A stretch of DNA of 15,756 nucleotides from Acanthamoeba sp. SK_2022b (taxonomy: Eukaryota > Discosea > Longamoebia > Acanthamoebidae): assembly GCA_027943245.1 (NCBI GenBank), contig JANDJZ010000897.1, forward strand, positions 1 through 15,756. The letters are read 5' to 3'. The position numbers and the translations under genes were made by a program. Numbering within the stretch: the stretch's first letter is position 1; the number at the start of each line of letters is the position of its first letter. This document shows, piece after piece, positions 1 through 8,178 of this stretch. The notes under the pieces are model-generated. The model had not been told where the DNA came from and made no database searches. It saw only the letters and a program-made list of their open reading frames with translations.

Positions 1-118
1 GGTGGGCAGGTTCTTGGAGAGGACTATCCGTTCGATATTCCCGTATTCGCCAAACAGGCTGGTGATTAGCTCGTTGTCGACCCTCCAGCGGCAGGTTGGC
101 CACGTAGATAGATTTCAC

Positions 119-182
<64 letters not shown>

Positions 183-2221
183 CGTGAGCCAGCGAGAAAA
201 GGCGGGCGCTGACAAAGAGAGGCGGCGTTACCTGTGCCATGACGTCTTCGCCCGGCTCGTTCAGGGGCTCGGCCCAGTCCACGCGGACCTTCTGCCCGCT
301 CAGGCGGAAGTCGGAACGGTTCATCTTTCCGTGCGCCCTGGCCGCCTGGTGATGGCTCTTGAACTCGACGAACGCGAACCCTCGATTCCGCTGCGGGTTC
401 ATCGGGTCCTGTTGTTGATGTTGATGTTGTTGTCGACACGAGCGTGCTGACGTCAGCATCAGGTCTGTCGCGGCCGTGTGCGCGTGCGGGTTACCGTTTG
501 GAAGATGATGTGGTCCACGCCCTGAATGCCGGCCTCCTTGAGGTGGCCCTCGAGCTGCTCGAGGGACCAGTCCTTGCTGATGTGGCCCACGAAGAGCGAT
601 TGGTTGTCCTGCGACACGAGCACACCGATCGGGCGACCCTGTAGGCCGAGAACGCGAGCAGCCGGCCGTGAGCGCGCTCTCTCTCTCTCTCTCTCTCGTA
701 CACACACACAGTAGTGCAAACAAACAGAACGTGAAGGGCGTCGAGCGATACCATGATGTGATAACCGCTGAGCTGATCGGCGGCCAGCTCGGCAAAGGTG
801 GGCTCCATGTACCGCACAAAGGCGTAGCCCTTGCTGAGCCCCGTCTTCGGATCTCGCATCAAACGAAGCTGCAGCGGCCCGTCAGCGACAACGCTGACAA
901 GACACGACAAGTAAATGGCAATGTAGAGGGAGGGGGGGGGTGGGCTTGCCTCATAGATGTCGCCTATCTTTGCAAAGACCTCCCTCACGTCGTCTTCGGT
1001 GGCGTCGCGATGCAGGCCGCCCACGAACACCTCCGAGCCCTTGGGCGGTGGCGGCCCGCGTCCATCCTCTTCTTCCTCCACGTCTTCGTCCACGCCGTCC
1101 TCGTCCTGTGCCTCTTCCTTCGCCTCTGTTTTCGAGTCCTTTCCATCGACGGCGTCGCCATCGTGTGCTGGTGAGGCTGCTATGGAGGAGGTCTCCTCTG
1201 TCTTGCCCTCCACCTGCTGCTGTTCATCCCCCTCCTCGTTTCTTGTTATGTCGTCGCTTGTGCGATCGCCCTCTTCTTCTACTCGCTCATCTTTTACGCC
1301 GCCACTAGTAGGTTCAATCTTTACACAAATCTGCTCACCGCTTGCACGGTCACGGCTGTCCGAGGCCGGAGGAGCGAGTGAGGGGCGTGTAGAGGTGGCC
1401 GTCTCATCGGGACGGGCCTCGGGTACAGCTTTGGGCTGTTCCTCCTCTTTCTCGTCTTCCTGGGCTTCCTTATTCGTTTCGCCCTGGTCTTCTTGCTTCA
1501 TCTCTTCCTCTTCTCCTTCCTCCTTTACATTGCACGGCGTTGAGGGTCGCAGCGAGGGGCTGCCGCGAGGACTCGTTGCTGGTGCAGCATGTTGGCGTTG
1601 CTGGTCGGTGGGCAACAGTGGCGTCGAAGCGCTGCCTGGAGAGCTCGGCGCCGGTGGGTTGCAGGCAATGGTCGTCTGAGGCTCTGTGCGTTGTTCACCA
1701 GCACCTGCATCTTCGAGATGGCCATCTTCGCTCTCTGCTCGTGGAGCGCTGTTGCCCGCAGACCGCGGGGTAGGTTTTCCCTTCTCTTCGCCTCCTTCTG
1801 TATCGTTGCCCGCACTGTTGGCACTTCGCTTCTGGTCCTCGGCCCCACCCTCGTCCTCGTCCATCTTCGGATAAACGTCGTCTCGCACGCTCAGCGCTTC
1901 GTCTTGATTAGCCAAGTCTCGGTATTCTTCGATGAAAGGGCCAGGATCGTTGAGATCTAGTTCCTCTACGCCTTCGTATTCATTCGACGAGCAGTTGTTC
2001 GTCACCGAGGCCGGTGCAACGGCCTCCACGATGTCGTCCTTCCTCGCCTCGCCCCCATTTGGTGTTGTCTCGGTTGCCGATTGCTGGTCTTCGCGATGCA
2101 GAAGCCTCCCCTTCTCTATCTCAACTAACGGGTCTTGGGCTTGGTGCTCTTCTGGCGATGGCACATTGGACGACGTGTCCCCCGCCGCCTCGACCCCACC
2201 GTCGTGGCCATCTTCCATCAT
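1..2221 (-). CDS. hnRNP R/Q (SYNCRIP)-like protein with acidic N-terminus and three RRMs; 3' end outside window
   Basis: Predicted RNA-binding protein. Exons on the minus strand: 2221-950, 868-752, 638-495, 408-232 and 118 to beyond base 1. All four introns are phase 0. Residues 1 to about 390 are low-complexity and Glu/Asp-rich, with several V/M-K-x-E sites. RRM1 begins near residue 395, with RNP2 VFVGGL and RNP1 KGYAFVRY split by a GC-AG intron. RRM2 begins near residue 476 (LFVGHI; RNP1 RGFAFVEF). RRM3 begins near residue 571 (IYVANL). The order and linkers (IYELRLMRDP, EDVMAQVKSIYVANL) match the hnRNP R/Q family, which acts in mRNA splicing, stability and transport. The start is the first ATG (2221, followed by a second at 2218); the 36 nt before it are open but have only TTG. 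In exon 5 the frame breaks at the GGG at 83-81: reading one base fewer restores a normal RRM3, so the gene is either mis-sequenced or truncated there. Family call is firm; exact orthology is inferred. Confidence 0.85.
122..181. repeat. (CA)30 microsatellite in the last intron of the hnRNP-like gene
   Basis: An uninterrupted 60-nt CA tract. In the sense (minus) strand it is (GT)30 and runs directly into the CAG acceptor at 121-119 of the intron spanning 231-119. It makes up about half of that intron. Confidence 0.95.
677..710. repeat. (CT)n plus short (AC)n tract inside an intron
   Basis: A CT tract at 677-697 is followed by a short AC tract at 701-710. Both lie within the second intron (751-639) of the minus-strand RRM gene. 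They read as GT then GA repeats in the sense strand, about 40-70 nt before the acceptor. Confidence 0.9.
869..949 (-). other. GC-AG intron splitting RRM1
   Basis: On the minus strand the exon ends in TATGAG and the intron begins GCAAGCC. It ends GCTGCAG before CTTCGTTTG. Removing these 81 nt joins DIYE to LRLMRDP, as expected between beta-1/alpha-1 and beta-2 of RRM1. No GT donor nearby gives that junction. GC donors are a known minority class, usually with strong matches elsewhere, as here (AG|GCAAG). Confidence 0.8.
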
Positions 2222-2305
2222 CCTGTGTTGGCCTTTTTCCCTTTCCCTTTGCCTCAAGTTTTCTTCTGGCCAATTACTTTGGGCGGCGTTACAAAACTGT
2301 TTCGA

Positions 2306-2311
2306 TTTATT
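2306..2311 (-). terminator. Poly(A) signal AATAAA for the PB1 gene at 2341-3822
   Basis: TTTATT on the plus strand gives AATAAA on the minus strand, 29 nt after the PB1 gene stop codon. It lies only about 85 nt before the ATG of the next gene. Confidence 0.6.
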
Positions 2312-2340
2312 TACAAATTTTGGTGGTGCGACAGGAGCGC

Positions 2341-3822
2341 TCAGCGAGGCTGGCGTTCGTGGACGAGAAGGCGCATGCTTGAGGGCGCTTTGCCATTACC
2401 TCTGGAACGCCGACGAAGAGGCAGCAGGTGATGTCGCCAGTCCTCCACGGCATACTTAAGGCCTAGAGAATCGTGCAGACGCAAGGTCTCACCATCCGCA
2501 TCCGTGTACCAGAGCTCAGGCTTGACTCCGCGCTTAGCGAAGTTGTAGATGTTATCGAGCTGACGCTCCACGACAGCAAAGTCAGGAGCGTTCTCATCAA
2601 TCCTCACCAGGGACACGTCGGCGGTCTCCAGAGCGGTGATGTTGACTGTGGCTGTGGGCGAAGTGCATTCCATGCTCGATGTGGCGATCAGTTCTCCTGA
2701 CTTCAATTCGCACTTGATGGCCAGCTCGCCGAACACAGCTTGGTAGGCCAGCGATGTCATGGTGGGAACCGACTCGACGACCCTAACATTTGTGAAGGGA
2801 GGAGCAGAGTTGGACTTGGCCCTTATTGGCACCAACGTGAGAGAGTTGTGGAGCGAAGTGAGGGTAGAAGAGGTCGAGCCGAAGCGCGCAGAGGCTGTGA
2901 CCACTGATAATGGCGCAGCAGAGACAGCCGGCGAACTGTTAGCGAGCAGTGTCTGCTTGCGTAACGGCTTCGGTTTGACGGAGACGTTCTCGAGGCCTGG
3001 ATGTCGGATCAAGTCACGAGAACCTAAGCTACGGCCTGACGCCACCAGTGCCACCCGATGGGACCAGTACGTAGGAGACAAGTCATCCTCACTGCTGTCG
3101 CTGCTCAGATCGCTGTCGTCGCTCATGCGACGTGCAACCAGGAGTCGATTCGGGTGCAGAGTGATAGCGCTGCCGGCTCGCACTGTAGTGTAGGATCGTT
3201 TCGGTGACGTGGCCTGAGGCTGCAGCGTAGAGTCGAGGGACTGGCTGCGCTCCCTGGTCGTACCCAGGCTGGAGGTGCGGCGGTGCAGCTTGCCCAACAG
3301 TTTGTCCAGGCCATGGCCATGGGAGGTCTGTCTTTCTTGAGCTGCAGGTGGTGGAGGAGGGGGTAGCGGCACACCGAAGGTGGCCTGACTTGATCCTGTC
3401 CTGGGCCTGGTGAACCGTGGTGTCTGCGCCGGTCTGGCCTCCTCCTGCCTTGTTGCAGCGGGATGCGCATCCAAGGTCTGGGCGGCGGGGCTCGCAACAG
3501 TCGCGGGCGATACCGCCAGCTCAGCTGTGGATAGGGTCGCCTTGGTAGGACTCGGTGGTGAGGCTGCTTCTTTGCTTCGGCGGGAAACTGTTCGCTCGCG
3601 GGAGGTGATGTACAGGTTGCCGCTTTGGCGGCGTCGTCCCAAGGGCACCATTCTCTTGTAGCTTTGGGGAGTGTTGGGATGAAGATAAGAGAATGTGAAC
3701 GGTAGACCGCGTCCATCCCGGCTCAGACCAGAATAAGGTCCCTCCTGGGTTGCAATGTGCTCTCTGGGACGTCGTCCAAAAAAGCTGTGCAGCTTCCAAT
3801 TGGGGTGGCTTTGAAGGCCCAT
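2341..3822 (-). CDS. PB1-domain protein, paralogue A (493 aa)
   Basis: Intronless reading frame from ATG 3822 to TGA 2341. The C-terminus, about residues 365-465, reads as a PB1 domain: a conserved lysine in GELAIKC, then the acidic OPCA stretch YTDADGETLRLHDSLGLKYA. Having both suggests a domain able to pair head-to-tail with other PB1 domains. PB1 domains mediate hetero- and oligomerisation of signalling scaffolds. The long N-terminal part is Ser/Pro/Arg-rich and probably disordered, with a run of seven prolines and a basic helix-like segment LDKLLGKLHRRTSSL that recurs in shortened form in the neighbouring paralogue. The PB1 domain carries about 20 extra residues after GELAIKC relative to the paralogue, with no splice signals around them. 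The function of the whole protein is not recognised; no kinase or enzyme domain is visible. Confidence 0.75.
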   Translation of the reverse strand: MGLQSHPNWKLHSFFGRRPREHIATQEGPYSGLSRDGRGLPFTFSYLHPNTPQSYKRMVPLGRRRQSGNLYITSRERTVSRRSKEAASPPSPTKATLSTAELAVSPATVASPAAQTLDAHPAATRQEEARPAQTPRFTRPRTGSSQATFGVPLPPPPPPAAQERQTSHGHGLDKLLGKLHRRTSSLGTTRERSQSLDSTLQPQATSPKRSYTTVRAGSAITLHPNRLLVARRMSDDSDLSSDSSEDDLSPTYWSHRVALVASGRSLGSRDLIRHPGLENVSVKPKPLRKQTLLANSSPAVSAAPLSVVTASARFGSTSSTLTSLHNSLTLVPIRAKSNSAPPFTNVRVVESVPTMTSLAYQAVFGELAIKCELKSGELIATSSMECTSPTATVNITALETADVSLVRIDENAPDFAVVERQLDNIYNFAKRGVKPELWYTDADGETLRLHDSLGLKYAVEDWRHHLLPLRRRSRGNGKAPSSMRLLVHERQPR

Positions 3823-4789
3823 AGCTAGACCCTGCTATACCATACAACATCCGTTACTCAGAGAACCTCAGGGCGCGTGCGGTCAAGTTGCGCGACGTCA
3901 GGCGCTAAAATAGCTGCATTCCAAACATTCCCAACATCCGGTTGCAGTCGAACAAACTGCAGCTCTGTGTGATCGGTACACGCTGATTGGCAGATTACTC
4001 GGCGATCTATGCGCTAGATCTAACTCCTGCGATAGCACAGCAACTCTGTCTATCTTTATTGTAATTATACGACGCGCTCACCGACCACCAAACCAGTGTT
4101 ACTCTCATTGTACACTCCTGCACAAACCAATTAGTTTTGCTGTTGCCGCTGCCTCAACGCGGTAGGCGACGGAAGTTCAGCACGCCAAACAAGAGTCACG
4201 TCTTGAAGTGGTGGCTGGTGGAGCATGGCCTCATCTCAACCCACATACTCAGGAGAGAAGACACGCAGTGCACTAGACAGCCAGGTAAGGACAAGACCTT
4301 GCAAGGCCGCCTTTTTTCGCCCATTTTCGACTGTAACCAATTTGTCCTTTTTGGGAGCTGGCACGGAACGGATCCTACCAAGGACAGCATCGTCGCTTGT
4401 CGCTTCCGGTCCCCATACGCACCTTCGTGGCTCCCTGCCCTTTCCTACGCTGAGGTCGTGTTGAGAGGTTGGAGTCCACCGCGAGTGGTCGCTGTGGGTG
4501 GACCTGCCTCGCACGTAGCGTCGCCCCTCACATTCTCTGCTTACAACAGAGATGTATTTCGTGTGAGCGTACGCGTGGCACATGTCTTGCTATTGGCCCA
4601 GCAACCAGCTCCTTGACCGCCGAGATCCCCTCACCCGAAGACTCAGGGTTCAGGGGCGAAGGCACTGCCCCTCCCATCTTCCCTGCGATCTCCAGTGATC
4701 TTGGTTGGTTGACCTCGGTTGATTGATGTTGTTTTCTTCATTTTTACAAGCAATATGTACATCTTTAAACAGTCGAATGACCGAATCCC
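3823..4789. other. Intergenic region between the two PB1 genes; no convincing gene
   Basis: About 970 nt. Short open frames on both strands (for example 4137-4616 plus, 4583-4236 minus) show no recognisable motif and overlap each other. AT-richer DNA around 4050-4075 contains TATAAT and AATAAA on the minus strand, about 235-250 nt upstream of the ATG at 3822. This may be part of the promoter of that gene or a poly(A) signal for something unrecognised. Confidence 0.5.
4004..4020. repeat. Short perfect inverted repeat
   Basis: GATCTA at 4004-4009 and TAGATC at 4015-4020 are separated by TGCGC. It lies about 180 nt upstream of the PB1 paralogue A start. A 6-bp stem can easily arise by chance; no function is claimed. 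Confidence 0.35.
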
Positions 4790-5749
4790 TTAAGGGTCTC
4801 GCCGCTTACACGTGGCAGTTACGCTGAGGCTACGACCTTCGCCGTTTCGCTCGTTCAGCTGCTCCCTCCAGTCTTGACAGGCGTAGGACAGGCTCTGTGT
4901 GTCCTTGATCCTGACTTTATCACCGTCTGTGTCCCTGTAGGACAGCTCCAGATCCAGACCGCGCTCGGCGCAGCCGTGGATGGCCTCGAGCTGGCTGACG
5001 AAGGAGTTGTAGTCGAGATGAGCCTCGTCTACTCGTACAAGGGAGATGTCGGCCTTGGCCCATTCGCCCTCAGAATAGACACACTTGATGGCCAACTCGC
5101 CAAACAGGGCTTGGTAGGCCAGGGAGATGTTGGGCTGGATATGCTCGACCTTGCCGCTTCTGTGGGCCGAACCCAGGGGCTCAGAGCCGCTTGACGTGGA
5201 CAACGGGGACGAGCAGCCGGAGAGGCAGTGATTGGGCCCTTCCCCTACGCTGCTGCTCCTCGGCTTGCCCGCTATCTGCGAGTCGGACAAGCCGTCGAAC
5301 CCTGGGCGCAGGTCATGGTCACCGTCGGCACCATAAGTGTAGGAGTGGTGTCGCTGGAACGTAGCCATCCTCAACGAGGATAAGGTGCGGGTGATGTCCT
5401 GGTCGCCTTTTCTGGTGATCTCGCTCTCGCTCCGTGGGAGGGATTTGCTGTGGTCGTGAAGTGTCATAGTGTGTTGCGGGAGAGGCTGTGCACTGGCCGC
5501 CTGCGAGTTGCGCCTGATGGTGGCCTTATCGCCCGTCCCCGCTGTTGTGACGATGACTGAGCCTCGCTTCTTGAGGCGAGCGACCAGCTTCTCGAACTTG
5601 CTGGTACCAGTAACGGCCACGCTCGAGTTGATAACCACGGTCGAGGCTGAGAGCGGTACGGTGGAGCAGGTCTTTACGCTGGGCGCAGTCGATTCAAGAA
5701 TGGACACATTGTGGTCGATTGCTTGACTGTTGCTTCTTGCACGAGACAT
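4790..5749 (-). CDS. PB1-domain protein, paralogue B (319 aa)
   Basis: Intronless frame from ATG 5749 to TAA 4790. The frame is open further upstream to 5920, but that stretch has no ATG, so its hydrophobic run is not counted as a signal anchor. The PB1 domain is at about residues 217-296, with SLAYQALFGELAIKC leading in, the conserved lysine, and OPCA motif YRDTDGDKVRIKDTQSLSYA. It matches paralogue A closely (SLAYQA-V/L-FGELAIKC; VSLVRIDE versus ISLVRVDE). A shared basic motif FEKLVARLKKRGS lies in the Ser/Thr-rich N-terminal part, which looks disordered. The two genes are neighbours in the same orientation, which indicates an old tandem duplication. Likely an adaptor or scaffold that pairs through PB1; the partner is unknown. 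Confidence 0.75.
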   Translation of the reverse strand: MSRARSNSQAIDHNVSILESTAPSVKTCSTVPLSASTVVINSSVAVTGTSKFEKLVARLKKRGSVIVTTAGTGDKATIRRNSQAASAQPLPQHTMTLHDHSKSLPRSESEITRKGDQDITRTLSSLRMATFQRHHSYTYGADGDHDLRPGFDGLSDSQIAGKPRSSSVGEGPNHCLSGCSSPLSTSSGSEPLGSAHRSGKVEHIQPNISLAYQALFGELAIKCVYSEGEWAKADISLVRVDEAHLDYNSFVSQLEAIHGCAERGLDLELSYRDTDGDKVRIKDTQSLSYACQDWREQLNERNGEGRSLSVTATCKRRDP

Positions 5750-6107
5750 TACGTTGTGATCCGTGTTAGTCGGGATGGTGTGACGAAAGAGTGGCGAAGT
5801 TGCGTTACTGCCGATGGCAGGAGGAAGTGGAGAGTAACCAAGGTAGGAGAGTAACAAAAAAGCGATCACCACCAGCCTCCGGGCACCTTTTATCGACAAG
5901 TCCAACTGACTTGGCGGCAACTGCCAGGATTCTCGGGTGTGACTAGGGGAGACAGAACCTTTACAGTCTGATTGTCGGATAAGAGTTTGGACGTGTCCAG
6001 CTGGCTTGTACGATTAGTGCAATTGCGGGCCGTCTTATCAGCCGATTAGCTTCGTTAAATAAAACAAAAACAAAAACAAAAAAAAACAAAAATAGGAAGA
6101 AAAACCA
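5750..6107. promoter_or_regulatory. Divergent promoter region between PB1 paralogue B and CINP
   Basis: 358 nt separate two ATGs pointing away from each other, so both promoters and 5' UTRs must lie here unless upstream exons exist. An A-rich stretch of A4-5C units covers 6057-6094 and ends just before the CINP start at 6108; an in-frame TAG also lies there, which supports that ATG. No canonical TATA box was assigned. Confidence 0.55.
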
Positions 6108-7084
6108 ATGCAAGAGGCACGATTGACTGCCGTGCTGGCGTCATTCGTGCAAGGATTGGTCGTGCACACGGAAACATGGATGGAGGGGAGCAGAAAGGGT
6201 GAAAGCCGGCTGACCCGATTGATAAACGCTAAGATGGAAATGCTGTACATCCCAGCCCCATTTCCGCATTTTGGATGAACTCTTCGTAACCTTTGTGCTC
6301 AGCTATGTTGATGCTCCACATTGGGGCTGCTTGCGTCACAACGCCGAGGTAAGTTGTCTTGGTGTCGTCTACGTGCTGGCGAACACCTTATGCCGTGGAC
6401 ATTCCTGTGCAGGTCATAGAACGGGTAGAAGGAAAGCTGCATGAGCAATGCCGACACTACATCAAGTTGCTGCGTGAGACATGTCAAGAGCTGGTGCGTG
6501 AGCAATCCTCTTAAGTCGATGAAACCGTAGCTCACGCTCCCCTTGCTCCCGCATTGCTTGCCCTACGCGCTCTATTTAGGCACTTACGCACGGCAAGATG
6601 GAACAGGCCCTGCTCCCTCTTCGCACAACCCTGCGACTCGCCGAAGCTAAAGGAGGTACGTAGCGCGTTAACTTGCGACTCAGACAGCCTTGTTGACTGG
6701 TCTTCATCAATAAGACGACGTTTTGAGCAAGTCAATGGTCGGTCATTCGCTCACGCTCGCTCAGGCCGGTACACCTCGCCCGCCTCCTCCATTGACCTCC
6801 GTGCCCTCTTCACCTTACTCTTGCCCTCCCCAGTTTCGCTGGCTGACGAGCTCGTAGCGATGTACGCCAAGGACCTGCGCCTCAAGCGGATGATTGTGGA
6901 CGACGTTGCGGCCCAAGCCAACAGGGACGTGCTCATTGTCTACCTCACGTCCTGGGAGATGATGCCCTACGTGGACAAGAGGCGGCAGGAAGAGCTGTTC
7001 GAGGTCCTCACCCCACCACCACATCTCTTCAGCGCCAGCTCCACACCGCCACGGTCCGATGCTGGCGACTACCCCTACGCGTGA
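6108..7084 (+). CDS. CINP: CINP homologue (CDK2-interacting protein family), 214 aa
   Basis: Exons 6108-6244, 6303-6348, 6413-6493, 6580-6655, 6684-6737 and 6834-7084; every junction keeps phase and the total is 645 nt. The best family match is the C-terminal block LADELVAMYAKDLRLKR, D-x4-YL-x2-W-x3-PYV, which parallels the CINP signature (L-x2-MY-x-K-x-L-x-LKR ... YL-x2-W ... PYV). LVDWSSSIRRRFEQV in exon 5 fits the preceding W motif, and HGKMEQAL the central helix. Predicted length nearly equals human CINP (212 aa, from memory). CINP is known to bind CDK2 and ATR-ATRIP and to belong to the SPATA5-SPATA5L1-C1orf109 AAA+ complex used in 60S maturation and replisome proteostasis. The start follows an in-frame stop. 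The C-terminal 20-odd residues are not conserved. The first exon and the 28-nt intron at 6656-6683 are the weakest parts. Confidence 0.8.
6656..6683 (+). other. Candidate ultra-short (28 nt) intron in CINP
   Basis: It begins GTACGT, contains GTTAACT as a possible branch site, and ends CTCAG. Keeping it gives an immediate in-frame TAG. Removing it joins EAKG to DSLVDW in phase. The other introns in this window are 58 nt or longer. Confidence 0.6.
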
Positions 7085-7101
7085 CGCTACAAACCCTGCG
7101 A

Positions 7102-7107
7102 AATAAA
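7102..7107 (+). terminator. Poly(A) signal AATAAA of CINP
   Basis: AATAAA begins 18 nt after the CINP stop codon and ends only 38 nt before the ATG of the next gene. Confidence 0.65.
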
Positions 7108-7145
7108 TGGAGTGGAAACCCTTTGCTTTCTTGTTGAATTAAAAG

Positions 7146-8036
7146 ATGAGCGCGTTGTCTGCATCCCTGGCATCGCCCGCTGCTGCCTTCCTTCACGCGG
7201 ACCAGTTCTTCCCTCCTTCCGCTATGCTGCGATCTTTCATACAGAACGCCGCAGAGGTGGGGTTACAGACTACAAGCAGCGGGCCGGTCTTCCCCTTTTC
7301 GCTTTCGTTCTGGCGACGGCCGTGGGCAATCTCTCTCGCATCGCTGGGAGCATGCGTGGGTCTAGCGTGGGTGCCCTTCTTCCTCTATCGACGCAAATTC
7401 GTCCGTAGATTGGGCGAACACGCTTGGGATGAAATCGAACCTCGCTCCAACATCTACAGGTTCATTTCTTGCTTGTACTCACGCGCGTGCATGCCTTTCC
7501 CTTCTGACAGCCTCAACACCACAGAGCAGAGGATGAAGAACATAAGGAGACGGTCTTGTCATTCATGCGGTACGTTAAACAAGCTTGTGTCGGATAAGAG
7601 TTGTGCTCACGTTGTTGCCTGTCGCTGCACGTGCAAAGACGCTGCCTTGCAGCACATACCAATGGAGTGGAGTCCTACCCTATCTACGCATCCGCCATCC
7701 TTCTCTCCATCCTCACGCGGGTACCGCCACTTCATGTTCGTATCAGTTGAATGTCCAACACACGCTCGATCCTCTGTAGGTGGAGGCCAGAGTGGTGGAC
7801 AGGTTGGCTCTTGCCTATGTGCTTCTACGTATGCTCTACAACGTGTTCTACATCTACGGTATGCACAGAGACGCACTTGCCTGGCAAATGTCTCGTGCTC
7901 ACTCCGCTCTGCATCAGGTTCCAACGTGGTGCTGGCCAAGCTTCGGTCATTCACGTGGACGGGCAGCTGGTTCATTATATTCGCTATCTATTGGAAGAGC
8001 TTACGAAGAGTCCATCTCCTTGACCAGACCCGCTGA
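7146..8036 (+). CDS. MAPEG-family membrane protein (212 aa)
   Basis: Exons 7146-7459, 7525-7569, 7639-7720, 7780-7858 and 7918-8036; phases agree at all joins. MAPEG proteins are small four-helix membrane enzymes of eicosanoid and glutathione metabolism. Visible here: an N-terminal 60-residue extension rich in Ala/Ser/Phe; helix 1 at about residues 61-81 (AISLASLGACVGLAWVPFFLY); a charged segment with EPR, then RAEDEEHKETVL; the family signature AAHTNGVESYPIYASAIL at 124-141 with its Asn and Glu; helix 3 LALAYVLLRMLYNVFYIYG; and helix 4 LRSFTWTGSWFIIFAIYW. It resembles the bacterial-type MAPEG group (COG3686) more than the animal MGST enzymes. The extension could be a targeting segment, but this is not shown. 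The first ATG after the CINP poly(A) signal was taken as the start. Substrate is unknown. Confidence 0.8.
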   Translation: MSALSASLASPAAAFLHADQFFPPSAMLRSFIQNAAEVGLQTTSSGPVFPFSLSFWRRPWAISLASLGACVGLAWVPFFLYRRKFVRRLGEHAWDEIEPRSNIYRFISCLYSRACMPFPSDSLNTTEQRMKNIRRRSCHSCGTLNKLVSDKSCAHVVACRCTCKDAALQHIPMEWSPTLSTHPPSFSPSSRGYRHFMFVSVECPTHARSSVGGGQSGGQVGSCLCASTYALQRVLHLRYAQRRTCLANVSCSLRSASGSNVVLAKLRSFTWTGSWFIIFAIYWKSLRRVHLLDQTR

Positions 8037-8178
8037 GCACTTCCACGCTGCTGTACAGCAGAAACCAAACCGATCTCGAAACGCAAAATCATTTCCAAGC
8101 TGTTTCCGAAACCGCTTTTTTCTTATTGTCTTTCTGCTGCGGGCTTTGATTTCCTGTCTCCTAATCGCATCTCACAAC
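8037..8178 (+). promoter_or_regulatory. Short spacer holding the MAPEG 3' end and the CCT3 promoter
   Basis: 142 nt between stop and start codons. No AATAAA is present. A 14-nt perfect palindrome (CTGCTGTACAGCAG) lies at 8048-8061. The stretch just before the CCT3 ATG is pyrimidine-rich. No promoter element is recognised with confidence. Confidence 0.45.

Noticed and set aside
1950..1985. PAM2-like motif (LDLNDPGPF) in the acidic N-terminus
   Set aside because: The phenylalanine is one position too early and Gly replaces the key Ala, so it does not fit the PAM2 consensus.
2222..2257. N-terminal extension of the RRM protein by 12 residues
   Set aside because: The upstream codon is TTG, not ATG; the first ATG is at 2221.
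4137..4616. 159-codon plus-strand frame between the PB1 genes
   Set aside because: No motif, an opposing frame of similar length overlaps it, and composition resembles spacer DNA.
5750..5920. Hydrophobic N-terminus (possible signal anchor) on PB1 paralogue B
   Set aside because: The 57 upstream codons contain no ATG (first codon TTG); the first real ATG is at 5749.
6176..6198. Alternative first CINP exon starting at ATG 6176 with a GTGAAA donor
   Set aside because: Phase also fits, but the exon starting at 6108 gives a longer N-terminus with an I/L-x-N-x-K pattern like CINP and a total length close to the family's.
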